Below, in pieces: positions 25,455 through 35,066 of a DNA stretch of 64,000 bases. The notes under the pieces are model-generated. The model was not told where the DNA came from. It saw only the letters and a list, made by a program, of their open reading frames with translations, and did no database searches. This stretch comes from Lachnospiraceae bacterium (GTDB lineage: Bacteria > Bacillota > Clostridia > Lachnospirales > Lachnospiraceae), in contig JAFOVD010000052.1 of the NCBI GenBank assembly GCA_017392525.1, positions 1 to 64,000 on the forward strand, read 5' to 3'. The stretch's first letter is position 1. Each line of letters opens with the position of its first letter. Both the position numbers and the translations under genes were made by a program.

Positions 25455-27643
25455 TAGCTCTCTTTCCAGTAGATTTCAACCTGATCTCCATCATTCAACT
25501 CAGATGAATAGCCACATTTCTGTCCATTCAGATTTGTAACAACTCTGCGGCCACCGCCTGCATTAATGTCGAAATCAATTACATTGAAAATATCTACAAA
25601 CATGTATTTCTCTTTGTTTTGAAGTCTGAAGTTCTCTCCGTTAATTTTAATATCAATTCCGGAACGTAAATCCTTCTCTTCCTCTACGGTTTCTTCGGAG
25701 TTCTCCTCGCTGGAATTCTCCTCGCTAAAGTTCTCCTCGCTGAAGTTCTCCTCGTTGGATTCATCTACTTCAACTATATCTTCTGCGTCCTGAAGGTCTT
25801 TAAACTGTTTTTCAAATTCTTCCTTCTCCGCCTGAATAATCGGACTGTCCTCCACCTTTTTATAGGTGCTGTCCATATCCGCATATCCCAATGTTGTCCA
25901 CTCAATATTAAAGTTTTCATAGACTAACGTCTCCATAGATGCCGGACGATTATTTACCATAATCTCTCCATCCGGATCCAGTTCAACATCCATAAATTCC
26001 TTTAACTGTCCCAGAGTATAATAATTTCTGGTCTCAATGGCATCTCCTTCCTGTATCTCATAGGATCCAGGTTCCAGGCTTCCATTGACCTCTACAAATT
26101 TCGGGCAAGTCACATAGTGTCGGTTTACAATAAATGTCACTGTATCACTTGTATATTCATCAAGTGATTCGATAGTACGAACCGCTCTCTTTCCGGTTGT
26201 AGACGCCTGAATATCAATACGGCAATTTGGAATCAACGGTGTATTCATACCAACCACCGCATCATTCATAGTAACAACTGCAGACTCACCCTGCTCTCCA
26301 CGAATCATACGATGTGTTCCATTCACTGTGAAATGAATATCCTTTCCGCGTCTAGGGAAAAGTTCCTCCGTGGAATATCCTGCCTGAAGCGCTGCATCTA
26401 CAACAGTCAAATGACCATTATCATATAACTTCATCATTTCATCATTAAAATGAATCACAATGAAGTTGTTCTTCTGTTCATAATAATTGAGGCAGATACC
26501 GATTGGTGTAACCAATAGCGGATCTTTCTTAATACCGCCCTGTTCAAATGTTACATCCTTCATAACCTCTTCACCACGAAGAGCCACACGTTCCTCTACG
26601 ATACCAAGGTCATTGGCCAGAGACTCACAGAATCCCTGTATCTTACCACCGCCACCGACAACGAAGGTTGCAGCAACCGATGTATCACCATTCAGTTCCT
26701 TAATCTTCTCCGCAACAGCCTTGGTAATCTTGTTACGTGTTGGTTCTGTCAGCTTCCATACCTGTTCAGCCGGAATCGTATGTTTGATTCCCATAATATC
26801 TTCAAATGTAATCTCATTTTTCTCTGTAGAATCTTTCTTGATCTGTTCTGCAGTCGCAAAATCCACCAGATATTCCTGAACAATCACTTCTGTCAGCTCA
26901 TCGCCTGCGTAAGGGATCATACCGTAAGCTGCAATGCTTCCTTCTTTTGTGATACAGATATCGGATGTACCTGCACCCACATCCACAAGTGCAATATTCA
27001 GCATACGGAAATTCTGCGGAATAGCCACATTAATTGCCGCAATAGGCTCCAATGTCAGATTGGCAACCTGAAGTCCCGCCTGTTCTACAGCAGAATAAAG
27101 TCCATCTACAACGTCCTCAGGCAAGAAGGTAACAATAATATCTTCTTCAATAAAATCCGCTTTATGACCCTCTAAACTTGTAAACAGATCACCATTCAGA
27201 TAATAGTGCATCACAGAATAGCCAACGCAGAAGAATTTGTATTTCTTATTCTCCTCGTCCTCATTCTTAAGCTCCTGCTGTGCCTTGTCTACACCCAGCA
27301 GATTCAATGTATGTAAGTCTTCTCCGGTTACAACCGTCTCTTCTGAAAATTCATATTTCACCCTTGTAGTAACAGTACGAAGTACTCGACCCGCAGCAGC
27401 AATGCAGACATTGGACAATGGCATTTCTATCTGCGCCTCTAAGCTTTCCTTCACTTCTTTTACTACTTTTGCAACTCTAGAGATATTGTGAATCTGACCA
27501 TCAATCATGGCACGAGTCTCATGCTCTTTTGTACACTGGGCAACTACATGAAAACCGTCTTCCTGTAAACGTCCAACTGTACCAACTACATTTCTGGTTC
27601 CAATATCCAAACCAAATACAAAATCGTTTTCCTGATGATTCAT
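25454..27643 (-). CDS. Large FtsA-like cell division protein
   Basis: The N-terminal half (about 1-390) has the actin-like ATPase motifs of FtsA: FGLDIGTRNVVGTVG, LVDVGAGTSDICI and FVVGGGGKIQGF. The whole protein is 729 residues, against about 420 for ordinary FtsA. The extra C-terminal half is beta-rich and holds repeated modules ending in a 'NG...GD' pattern that look like small beta-grasp folds, plus an acidic linker with tandem repeats (about 630-660). The usual C-terminal amphipathic membrane helix is absent. Start MNHQENDF has GGGAG eight bases upstream. It sits in the coaE-polA run, downstream of ftsZ, not in the usual ftsQ-ftsA-ftsZ position. Confidence 0.85.
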   Translation of the reverse strand: MNHQENDFVFGLDIGTRNVVGTVGRLQEDGFHVVAQCTKEHETRAMIDGQIHNISRVAKVVKEVKESLEAQIEMPLSNVCIAAAGRVLRTVTTRVKYEFSEETVVTGEDLHTLNLLGVDKAQQELKNEDEENKKYKFFCVGYSVMHYYLNGDLFTSLEGHKADFIEEDIIVTFLPEDVVDGLYSAVEQAGLQVANLTLEPIAAINVAIPQNFRMLNIALVDVGAGTSDICITKEGSIAAYGMIPYAGDELTEVIVQEYLVDFATAEQIKKDSTEKNEITFEDIMGIKHTIPAEQVWKLTEPTRNKITKAVAEKIKELNGDTSVAATFVVGGGGKIQGFCESLANDLGIVEERVALRGEEVMKDVTFEQGGIKKDPLLVTPIGICLNYYEQKNNFIVIHFNDEMMKLYDNGHLTVVDAALQAGYSTEELFPRRGKDIHFTVNGTHRMIRGEQGESAVVTMNDAVVGMNTPLIPNCRIDIQASTTGKRAVRTIESLDEYTSDTVTFIVNRHYVTCPKFVEVNGSLEPGSYEIQEGDAIETRNYYTLGQLKEFMDVELDPDGEIMVNNRPASMETLVYENFNIEWTTLGYADMDSTYKKVEDSPIIQAEKEEFEKQFKDLQDAEDIVEVDESNEENFSEENFSEENSSEENSEETVEEEKDLRSGIDIKINGENFRLQNKEKYMFVDIFNVIDFDINAGGGRRVVTNLNGQKCGYSSELNDGDQVEIYWKES
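25701..25760 (-). repeat. Four tandem 15-bp coding repeats in the FtsA-like gene
   Basis: Four in-frame copies of a 15-bp unit (plus strand TTCTCCTCGCTGAAG, up to three changes) encode the repeated peptide E-N-F/S-S-E in an acidic, probably disordered linker. Copy number could vary between strains. Confidence 0.85.
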
Positions 27644-27679
27644 CCCTTTTTCTCCCTCATCTAAACACACTAACATGTT

Positions 27680-28288
27680 CTATAAGCGCTGCATGGCGCG
27701 TTCAATCTCGTCCTTTGTCACTGCAAAGTCACCATCATTATTAATCCAGACTTTGCAGTATTCACGAAATGTGTCTTCGGATTTTTGGCTGGCAACTATA
27801 GAATCAATCTTCTGATCCGTATATCCTCTACTTTCCTTCAAGCGATTACGTCGAACCTCTAAGGATGCATAGATATACCACAATTCATCGCAGATTTCAT
27901 CATAGTGCTCTTCTATAAGGAGGGCAGCCTCCACAAAAAGCCACTCCACATGATTCTGTTTCGCAAGTTCTGCTCTACGCAAAACCTCTTTTTTCACAGC
28001 AGGATGCACATATGCATTTAGCTTTTCTCGGAGATCTTTCTCTGTAAACAAAACTTTGGCAAGATTCAAACGATGTAATGAACCATCTTCATTCAAAAAA
28101 ACCGTTTTCTCTATCCCTGCCTCTTGAAACATGGAAATGATTCCTTCGTAACAGGCACCACCCGGCTCCATAAGGTCCTTTGCCACCTGATCTGTAAGGA
28201 TAACTTCCACTCCTTTTTTCTGCGCCAGATACTCCAGTACCCGACTTTTACCGGCTCCAACTCCACCGGTAATTCCTATAAATCTCAT
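27680..28288 (-). CDS. coaE: Dephospho-CoA kinase
   Basis: CoaE phosphorylates dephospho-CoA with ATP, the last step of coenzyme A synthesis. The 202 residues start MRFIGITGGVGAGKSRVL with the P-loop and keep the DQVAKDLMEPG and lid-region motifs (NRLKESRGYT). It lies between polA and the FtsA-like gene with short gaps, in the same direction, as is common in Firmicutes (polA-coaE). Confidence 0.94.
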   Translation of the reverse strand: MRFIGITGGVGAGKSRVLEYLAQKKGVEVILTDQVAKDLMEPGGACYEGIISMFQEAGIEKTVFLNEDGSLHRLNLAKVLFTEKDLREKLNAYVHPAVKKEVLRRAELAKQNHVEWLFVEAALLIEEHYDEICDELWYIYASLEVRRNRLKESRGYTDQKIDSIVASQKSEDTFREYCKVWINNDGDFAVTKDEIERAMQRL

Positions 28289-28362
28289 AAGTCATATTTC
28301 CTCGAAAATTATACCATATCTAGTATGAAATGAAAATAAAGTCCACCACTTATAGATAGGAA

Positions 28363-30996
28363 CTATTTCGCATCATACCAGTTCTTGCCTTCATGCATAT
28401 CTATATCCAATTCAACACTGAGATTGGCTGCATGAACCATTTCCTCTTCCATGATTTTCTTCACCTGATCCAGTTCTGATTCCTTTGCTTCAATAAGAAG
28501 TTCATCATGCACCTGAAGAATCAGCTTGGACTCCAAGCCTTCCGCCTTAAGTCTATCATGCACCCGAACCATTGCAATCTTAATAATATCTGCAGCTGTT
28601 CCCTGAATCGGACTGTTCATGGCGATTCGCTCACCAAACTGTCTCTGCATGAAATTGCTGGATGAAAGTTCAGGCACCGGACGTCTTCTACCAAAATACG
28701 TTAATGCATAACCGCATTTCTTGGCATCCTCTACAAGCTTATCAATATACTCATGGAGTACAGGATAAGCCTTGAAATAATTGTCGATATATTCCTGGGC
28801 TTCCTTTCTGGAAATATTCAAGTCCTGGGATAAACCAAAGGCACTGATTCCATAAACAATACCAAAGTTTACTGCCTTGGCATTGCGGCGCTGCAAATCT
28901 GTTACTTCCTGAAACGGTGTATGGAACACCAGGGAAGCTGTGGATCTGTGGATATCCTGTCCCTCACGGTAGGCCTTTAACAGGTTTGGATCCTGGGAAA
29001 GATGTGCCAATACGCGAAGCTCAATCTGTGAATAATCCGCATCCACAAATACATATCCCTCCTTGGGATGGAACACCTTACGTATCATCTTGCCCAGCTC
29101 CATACGAATAGGAATATTCTGCAGATTTGGATCCGTAGAACTGATTCGTCCTGTAGCTGTCACCATCTGCTGGAATGTGGAATGAACTCTTCCATCCCCC
29201 TGGAGGCACTCACCCAAGCCGTCTACATATGTAGATTTCAGTTTTGTAAGCTGGCGATAATACAAAATATCCTTCACAATAGGGTATTCCACGGCAAGCT
29301 TTTCCAAAACATCCGCTGCTGTTGAATATCCTGTCTTCGTCTTCTTACCGTTTGGAAGGCCTAATTTCTCAAATAAAATCGTTCCCAGCTGCTTTGGTGA
29401 ATTAATGTTAAATTCCTCTCCGGCAGCTTCATAGATATTCTTTTCCAGTTTTTCGATTTCCACCAGAAGTTCTTCACCAAACTTCTGGAGAGAAACATTG
29501 TCCATTGCCATGCCTTCTTTTTCCATATCTGAAAGAGTAAATGCAAGCGGAAGTTCAACCTCAGAATAGAGTTTATCCATACCCTGAGACTTTAAGTTTT
29601 CAAGAAGAGGACTCTTGGCACGCTGGGAAACCATAGCATCATAGCAAACGTACTGAGCCGTCTTTTCTTCATCTGCAAGGTATGCCTTCTCCCCCTTTAA
29701 TTTACCAAAGAAATCACTGTAGGATGGAATCAGCAGATTCAAGTGATCCTTGGCAATAAAGTCTGCCGGATATTCTCCGGACAATGGATAAATCAGGTAG
29801 GAAGCAATGGCTGCATCAAACACCTGATTATAATTCTCTACATGAAGTTTTTTTAGGTATGGCTTCAAATCACGAATTGCCAGTGTCTTTCCATCATCCA
29901 GTAACTTCTGTGCCGCACCGACAAATGCATCATTCATAAATGCCCCCATTTCATTTTTCACAAAATAGGTTTCTGTTCCATCTGAAACAGCCATGCCGTA
30001 TACATCCTCATCCAGATTCAGCATAGAAAATCCCAGTTCACCTGCCAGATTTTCTGCTGTACCTGACCATTCTTCCAAATCCGTCAGGATATGGAGATGT
30101 TTTTCATGATCTTCCTTTGGTGTATCCTTGTCTGTAAAGTTTGAAAGCAGTTTCTTAAACTCCCATTCCTTACAGAGAAGATAAGCCTCTTCTGTATAAA
30201 AATCAGTCAGTTTTGCATCCTCAACATCAACAGCTACCGAAGCATTAACATCAATAGTTGCAAGTTTCTTTGATAGTATCGCCTGATCATGATACTCCTC
30301 CAGCATCTGTTTTGCCTTGGAAGCCTTGATTTCATCAAAATGCTCATACATATTCTCAACGGAGTGATACTGCACAATCAAGCTTGTTGCACGCTTCTCA
30401 CCAATAGACGGAACCCCCGGAATATTATCCGATGTATCTCCCATAAGAGCTTTGACATCAATAAATTCCTCCGGAGTTACCTGCTTCTGCTCTAATACAT
30501 CCGATGCATAATAATTCTCAATTTCTGTCCCTGTCTTTTTTGTCTTCGGAATACTGATTTTAATATGCTCCGATGCAAGCTGTAAAAGGTCACGGTCCCC
30601 TGAAACAATTGTAACTTCAGCGCCATCTGCTTCCGCTCTCTTTGCAAGGGTTCCAAGAATATCATCCGCCTCCAGTCCTGCCTGCTTAATAATCGGGACG
30701 TTCATGGCTGTAAGCATCTGCTGTATCATTGGCACCTGAGCCTTTAATTCTGGATCCATAGGCTTTCTTGTGCCCTTATACGCCTCATACATCTCATGAC
30801 GAAATGTAGGCGCACTCACATCAAATGCTACCGCAAAATGCGTCGGCTTCTCCATTTCAATAAACTTGAACATCATATTTAAGAATCCAAGAACTGCATT
30901 GGTATGCAGTCCCTTGGATGTTGTTAAATCCGGAAGTCCGTAATAAGCTCTATTTAATATACTGTGTCCGTCCATCAATAATAATTTAGATTGCAC
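28363..30996 (-). CDS. polA: DNA polymerase I
   Basis: The 877-residue enzyme fills gaps and removes primers. The N-terminal 5'-3' exonuclease domain (about 1-290) has GLEADDILGTLA and a helix-hairpin-helix (SDNIPGVPSIGEK). The middle 3'-5' exonuclease-like domain (about 300-470) lacks the catalytic Asp-x-Glu motif (AGELGFSMLN in its place), so proofreading is probably lost, as in Bacillus. The polymerase domain has DADYSQIELR, RRNAKAVNFGIVYG and QVHDELL. It overlaps the upstream aminopeptidase gene by 11 bases. Confidence 0.97.
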   Translation of the reverse strand: MQSKLLLMDGHSILNRAYYGLPDLTTSKGLHTNAVLGFLNMMFKFIEMEKPTHFAVAFDVSAPTFRHEMYEAYKGTRKPMDPELKAQVPMIQQMLTAMNVPIIKQAGLEADDILGTLAKRAEADGAEVTIVSGDRDLLQLASEHIKISIPKTKKTGTEIENYYASDVLEQKQVTPEEFIDVKALMGDTSDNIPGVPSIGEKRATSLIVQYHSVENMYEHFDEIKASKAKQMLEEYHDQAILSKKLATIDVNASVAVDVEDAKLTDFYTEEAYLLCKEWEFKKLLSNFTDKDTPKEDHEKHLHILTDLEEWSGTAENLAGELGFSMLNLDEDVYGMAVSDGTETYFVKNEMGAFMNDAFVGAAQKLLDDGKTLAIRDLKPYLKKLHVENYNQVFDAAIASYLIYPLSGEYPADFIAKDHLNLLIPSYSDFFGKLKGEKAYLADEEKTAQYVCYDAMVSQRAKSPLLENLKSQGMDKLYSEVELPLAFTLSDMEKEGMAMDNVSLQKFGEELLVEIEKLEKNIYEAAGEEFNINSPKQLGTILFEKLGLPNGKKTKTGYSTAADVLEKLAVEYPIVKDILYYRQLTKLKSTYVDGLGECLQGDGRVHSTFQQMVTATGRISSTDPNLQNIPIRMELGKMIRKVFHPKEGYVFVDADYSQIELRVLAHLSQDPNLLKAYREGQDIHRSTASLVFHTPFQEVTDLQRRNAKAVNFGIVYGISAFGLSQDLNISRKEAQEYIDNYFKAYPVLHEYIDKLVEDAKKCGYALTYFGRRRPVPELSSSNFMQRQFGERIAMNSPIQGTAADIIKIAMVRVHDRLKAEGLESKLILQVHDELLIEAKESELDQVKKIMEEEMVHAANLSVELDIDMHEGKNWYDAK

Positions 30997-32773
30997 GTGT
31001 GGCCTCCTTCAACCATGCGTTCTCTTCCTCCGTCATAAATGGAGAAAGTGTCTCATATACCATCTTATGATATCTGTTTAATTCTTCTTTTTCTAAATAT
31101 GTCAGCATCTCAGGCTTAACCGCATCCAAATCAAATGGTGCATATGTGATTACCTGGAAATCATAGAACTGTCCATATTCTGTCTTTTCTGCCTTACGGC
31201 AAAGTAATTCATTTTCATGACGAATACCGAATTCATCCTCGATATAAAGTCCCGGCTCATTTGTTGTAATCATTCCAGGCTTTAATTTCCAGATTTTGGC
31301 ACGATCCATAACTCTCCAGCGGAAGGACTGCGGGCCCTCATGAACGTTCAAAATATGGCCGACACCATGTCCTGTACCACAACGATAATCAAGTCCCATA
31401 TCCCATACCGGTCCACGAGCCAGTACATCGAGATTCTGTCCAACGGTTCCCTCCGGGAACTTGGCAGCAGCCAGACGCAGATTGCTTCGAAGTGTAACTG
31501 TAAAGTATTCCTTCATCTTCTCTGTAAGTTCACCCAGCACAATTGTACGAGTAATATCTGTTGTACCTTCCAGATAATGTGCACCGGAATCCACCAGTAA
31601 AAATCCCTCCGGTTTCAAGTCAGAGTATTTTTCCTTGGTTGGTTCATAATGCATCATAGCCGCATTTGGTCCATATGCAGAAATTGTCTCAAAAGATAAA
31701 TCCAAGAAATGTTCCTGCTCTCTACGCTTCATTTCCAGGTAATCCGCTGCGGAGATTTCTGACATAGGAATCTTACCGATATTCTTCTTTAACCAGTAAA
31801 TAAACTTGGTAACAGCTACTCCATCCTTGATATGAGCCTGAATGGTATTCTTTACTTCAGTCTCATTTTTCTGGGATTTTCTGTAGTCTGTCGGATCTGC
31901 TCCGGTAATCTTCTTAACTCCATCAGGAATCGCCTCCACCAGACTGTGATTTACCACTTCCGGATTGTATAAAACAGACTCTACACTGATTGATTTTAAA
32001 TCCTCATAGATGTCATCGTATTCGCCAATTTCAACACCATTTTCTGAAAGATATGACTTCACTTCATCCGTCAGGCTCTCACCTGCAACATAGAGACGAA
32101 TCGTATCTTCTGTAATCCATACATAAGACATAAATACAGGCACATACTTGATATCATCCGCTCTTAGGTTAAACAACCAGGCAATATCGTAAAGAGAAGT
32201 CAGAAGATATGCCTTAGCTCCCTGCTTTTCCATTTCCTCACGCAGCCATGAAACTTTAGATTTCATGGTTTCTCCAGCATACTGATCTTCTAAAACCCAA
32301 ATCTTAGTCTTTGGAAGGCATGGTCTGTCCTCCCAGAAACGATTCAGTAAATCAAATTTTGAATTCAAAGAACCATTTTTCTTCTTTGCGATTTTTTCAA
32401 ATTTCTCGGCAAGTTCTTCATAAATGCACTTTCCATCAAAACCGATGACACCGGATTCCTTCAGGTGTTCCTCTAAATACTCTTCTACCGTTGGAACTCC
32501 TTCTTCACCCATTTCAAAGAGCTTTACATAGGTATCTTTCATTTCTCTTCTGGCCTGGATAAAATAACGTCCATCTGTCCAAAGTCCGACCTCATCCTGA
32601 GAAATAACTACGGTTGCATTGGTTCCGGTAAATCCGGAAATATATTGTACTCCCTTAAAATAATCACCTACATACTCTGATGTGTGATAATCCGCCATAG
32701 GAATTAAATAAAAATCAATATTTTCCTTTTTCATTTCCTGTCGAAGTGCATCTATTCTTTCGTTAACTGTCAT
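30986..32773 (-). CDS. Aminopeptidase P family protein (Xaa-Pro aminopeptidase)
   Basis: The 595-residue M24 metallopeptidase removes N-terminal residues preceding proline. It has two creatinase-type N-terminal domains and the C-terminal pita-bread catalytic domain. Likely metal ligands are in VDSGAHYLEGTTDITRT, GTGHGVGHILNVHEG, TNEPGLYIEDEFGIRHENE. The long three-domain form matches cytosolic APP1-like enzymes. AGGAGG stands five bases before the ATG. It starts the transcript continuing into polA, coaE and the FtsA-like gene. Confidence 0.93.
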   Translation of the reverse strand: MTVNERIDALRQEMKKENIDFYLIPMADYHTSEYVGDYFKGVQYISGFTGTNATVVISQDEVGLWTDGRYFIQARREMKDTYVKLFEMGEEGVPTVEEYLEEHLKESGVIGFDGKCIYEELAEKFEKIAKKKNGSLNSKFDLLNRFWEDRPCLPKTKIWVLEDQYAGETMKSKVSWLREEMEKQGAKAYLLTSLYDIAWLFNLRADDIKYVPVFMSYVWITEDTIRLYVAGESLTDEVKSYLSENGVEIGEYDDIYEDLKSISVESVLYNPEVVNHSLVEAIPDGVKKITGADPTDYRKSQKNETEVKNTIQAHIKDGVAVTKFIYWLKKNIGKIPMSEISAADYLEMKRREQEHFLDLSFETISAYGPNAAMMHYEPTKEKYSDLKPEGFLLVDSGAHYLEGTTDITRTIVLGELTEKMKEYFTVTLRSNLRLAAAKFPEGTVGQNLDVLARGPVWDMGLDYRCGTGHGVGHILNVHEGPQSFRWRVMDRAKIWKLKPGMITTNEPGLYIEDEFGIRHENELLCRKAEKTEYGQFYDFQVITYAPFDLDAVKPEMLTYLEKEELNRYHKMVYETLSPFMTEEENAWLKEATRAI

Positions 32774-32819
32774 TTTGTCCTCCTAGTATTGCAATCTATT
32801 TTCTTATTATTTTTCAGAT

Positions 32820-32853
32820 AAAAAATGACCTTCGCGAAAAAACGCGAAGGCCA
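32820..32853 (-). terminator. Intrinsic terminator after ftsZ
   Basis: On the minus strand GGCCTTCGCG and CGCGAAGGTC pair across a six-base loop and are followed by six T residues. It ends the dcw transcript. Confidence 0.88.
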
Positions 32854-32866
32854 GTAAGAAACAACT

Positions 32867-34114
32867 TTATTTTCTAGTATTCTTTAAGAAATCAGGAATC
32901 TTGATATCCTGTTCCTTGACTGAGCTAGATGGCTGTGCCGGCTTCTGTAAACCGGAAAAACCGTTAGCAGCTGCACCGACCGTACTTGTTGCTGGTTTAA
33001 CAGTTGGTCTAACAGGTGTAGTTGTTGTTGCTGTAGAATGAAGACCGTTTGTTGTAACATTTCCAGTTACCGGACGTGTTACAGGTCTTGGTGATACAGA
33101 TGGTGTTGGATTTGCATACTTCAATGCTCCCATTCCAGATAACATACCTGTTGAACGATTACCGTCTGTCTCTAATCCTGTTGCAATAACTGTAATTGTA
33201 GCTTCATCAGTCATTGTCTCATCATATTTCGCACCGAAAATGATATTTGCAGATTCTCCAGCAAGATCCTGAACATAACTTGCCGCATCATTTGCATCCA
33301 TAAGAGAGATGTCACCTGAGATATTAATGATAACGTGTGTAGCACCATCAATTGTTGTCTCAAGAAGTGGGCTGGCAACCGCAAGCTTAACAGCCTCAAT
33401 TGCTTTTTCATCACCCTTTGCTGCACCGATACCGATGTGAGCCATTCCCTTATCCTTCATTACAGTCTGTACATCTGCGAAATCCAGATTAATGAGTGCA
33501 GGCAGATTAATAAGATCAGTAATACCCTGTACCGCCTGCTGTAAAACTTCATCAGCCTTCTTTAAAGCGTCTGGCATAGAAGTTCTTCTATCAACGATCT
33601 CTAAAAGACGATCATTTGGAATAACAATCAATGTATCAACGGCTTCCTTTAATCTATCGATTCCGGAAATCGCATTCATCATTCTTGTTTTAGCTTCGAA
33701 TTTAAATGGTTTTGTGACAACACCAACCGTCAGAATGCCTTGCTCCTTGGCAATCTGTGCTACTACAGGAGCTGCTCCTGTACCAGTTCCGCCACCCATT
33801 CCACAGGTAACGAATACCATATCGGCACCCTTTACTGCTGCAGATAATTCTTCAGCACTTTCTTCAGCTGCCTGCTGTCCAATCTCAGGTTGAGCGCCTG
33901 CACCAAGACCCTTGGTAAGTTTCTCCCCAATCTGGATTAAAGTAGGGGCCTTACATAATGCCAGTGCTTGCTTATCAGTGTTCACTCCGATAAATTCAAC
34001 GCCGCCAATATTTTCTTCAATCATTCTATTTACAGCATTATTTCCTGCGCCGCCAACTCCGACTACAATAATCTTTGCGCTAGAGTCCGCTTCGTTCGTC
34101 ATAATTTCAAGCAA
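32867..34114 (-). CDS. ftsZ: Cell division protein FtsZ
   Basis: FtsZ is the tubulin-like GTPase that forms the division ring. The 415 residues have the GTP-binding motif [11 protein letters not shown], the T7 loop region ([20 protein letters not shown]), a Thr/Pro-rich linker (about 330-395) and a conserved C-terminal peptide ([13 protein letters not shown]) that would bind FtsA or SepF. The start codon is TTG, set by AAGGAGG eight bases upstream. It has its own promoter and is the last gene of the dcw block. Confidence 0.97.
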   Translation of the reverse strand: MLEIMTNEADSSAKIIVVGVGGAGNNAVNRMIEENIGGVEFIGVNTDKQALALCKAPTLIQIGEKLTKGLGAGAQPEIGQQAAEESAEELSAAVKGADMVFVTCGMGGGTGTGAAPVVAQIAKEQGILTVGVVTKPFKFEAKTRMMNAISGIDRLKEAVDTLIVIPNDRLLEIVDRRTSMPDALKKADEVLQQAVQGITDLINLPALINLDFADVQTVMKDKGMAHIGIGAAKGDEKAIEAVKLAVASPLLETTIDGATHVIINISGDISLMDANDAASYVQDLAGESANIIFGAKYDETMTDEATITVIATGLETDGNRSTGMLSGMGALKYANPTPSVSPRPVTRPVTGNVTTNGLHSTATTTTPVRPTVKPATSTVGAAANGFSGLQKPAQPSSSVKEQDIKIPDFLKNTRK

Positions 34115-34179
34115 GGTTTTCTCCTCCTTCTAACCCTTCAAGCCATGCTACTATCTTCCTAGCTACATAACTACAATTT

Positions 34180-34208
34180 ATAATATAGTTTTTCCGGTCA
34201 TTTATCAA
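34180..34208 (-). promoter_or_regulatory. SigmaA-type promoter for ftsZ
   Basis: On the minus strand TTGATA and TATTAT are exactly 17 bases apart in the ftsQ-ftsZ gap, giving a leader of about 60 bases. It would allow ftsZ expression beyond that from the mraZ promoter. Confidence 0.65.
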
Positions 34209-34245
34209 CCTATTTTTGGAAGTTTTGTGCAAATATTTCATATCA

Positions 34246-35064
34246 CTACTGTGCCTTTTCGAACACAATATCTGTATTTTCAGGGTTCCACCCTTCTAGA
34301 TGTAGTGTACCAACCATACCTTCCAACTTAGGCAGAATATAGCTTAAACGCATAACTTTCTCTGCCATATAGTTACTATTACCAAATTCAATCTGGATTC
34401 CTTCTCCATATGTAATATAGAGATTACCGGACTCATCATAATATATTGATGCAGGCTCAATATCATACTTTTTCACATTCTTAAGCATAGATAAAAGTGC
34501 CTCTAACTGATCGGCATCTATGTCCAGTTGCTTTCCAACTTTGGCATCATCTACTGTAATGCCACTTATCATCAATGCCCCCGGTACATTCAGATTTGAA
34601 ACTTCCTGTACAACTCCATCCTCATCGAAATAAACATTATTTGTTCCATCTGAGGAAGGCACATAAGCCATGATACTCTTCTCTTTCACCTTAATGGTGA
34701 TAGAGGTTGGCGAATTAAATTTCACACTGTAAGACTCTACAAAAGGTACATTTTCCACCGGTTTAAATATACTCTTACAATACACATATACCGAATTAAA
34801 GGAATACTTATCATTTAACAGAGCGTTCTTTAAGTCCTCCTCTGCATAGACCGTATTGCCTTCAAATGAAACCTTCTGAATCCTGCAGCCTGCATAGATA
34901 AAAATTGCAGCCAAAATCGCAATAATGGCAATTCCCAGAAATATATTGATAAAATAAAACCGAAATTTTGAAATTTTCTTTCTCTTTGGACGCTTCGGGC
35001 GAAGCTCCTCTTGTTCATCATTTTCGTGCTGAAGATCCAGCACAACATCATAATTTTTTCTCAT
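34246..35064 (-). CDS. ftsQ: Cell division protein FtsQ/DivIB
   Basis: The 272-residue bitopic membrane protein has a basic cytoplasmic N-terminus (RPKRPKRKKISK), one transmembrane segment (about 35-60) and an extracytoplasmic POTRA domain (IQKVSFEGNTVYAEEDLKNAL) followed by the FtsQ beta domain. It binds FtsL and FtsB in the divisome. I prefer the ATG start over an upstream in-frame GTG, which would lie too close to the GAAGAG site. The start overlaps the ftsW stop region. Confidence 0.88.
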   Translation of the reverse strand: MRKNYDVVLDLQHENDEQEELRPKRPKRKKISKFRFYFINIFLGIAIIAILAAIFIYAGCRIQKVSFEGNTVYAEEDLKNALLNDKYSFNSVYVYCKSIFKPVENVPFVESYSVKFNSPTSITIKVKEKSIMAYVPSSDGTNNVYFDEDGVVQEVSNLNVPGALMISGITVDDAKVGKQLDIDADQLEALLSMLKNVKKYDIEPASIYYDESGNLYITYGEGIQIEFGNSNYMAEKVMRLSYILPKLEGMVGTLHLEGWNPENTDIVFEKAQ

Positions 35065-35066
35065 AA

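Noticed and set aside
25701..25760. Regular 15-bp repeats as a possible CRISPR or regulatory array
   Set aside because: They have no spacers and are in frame inside the FtsA-like gene, encoding an acidic peptide repeat.
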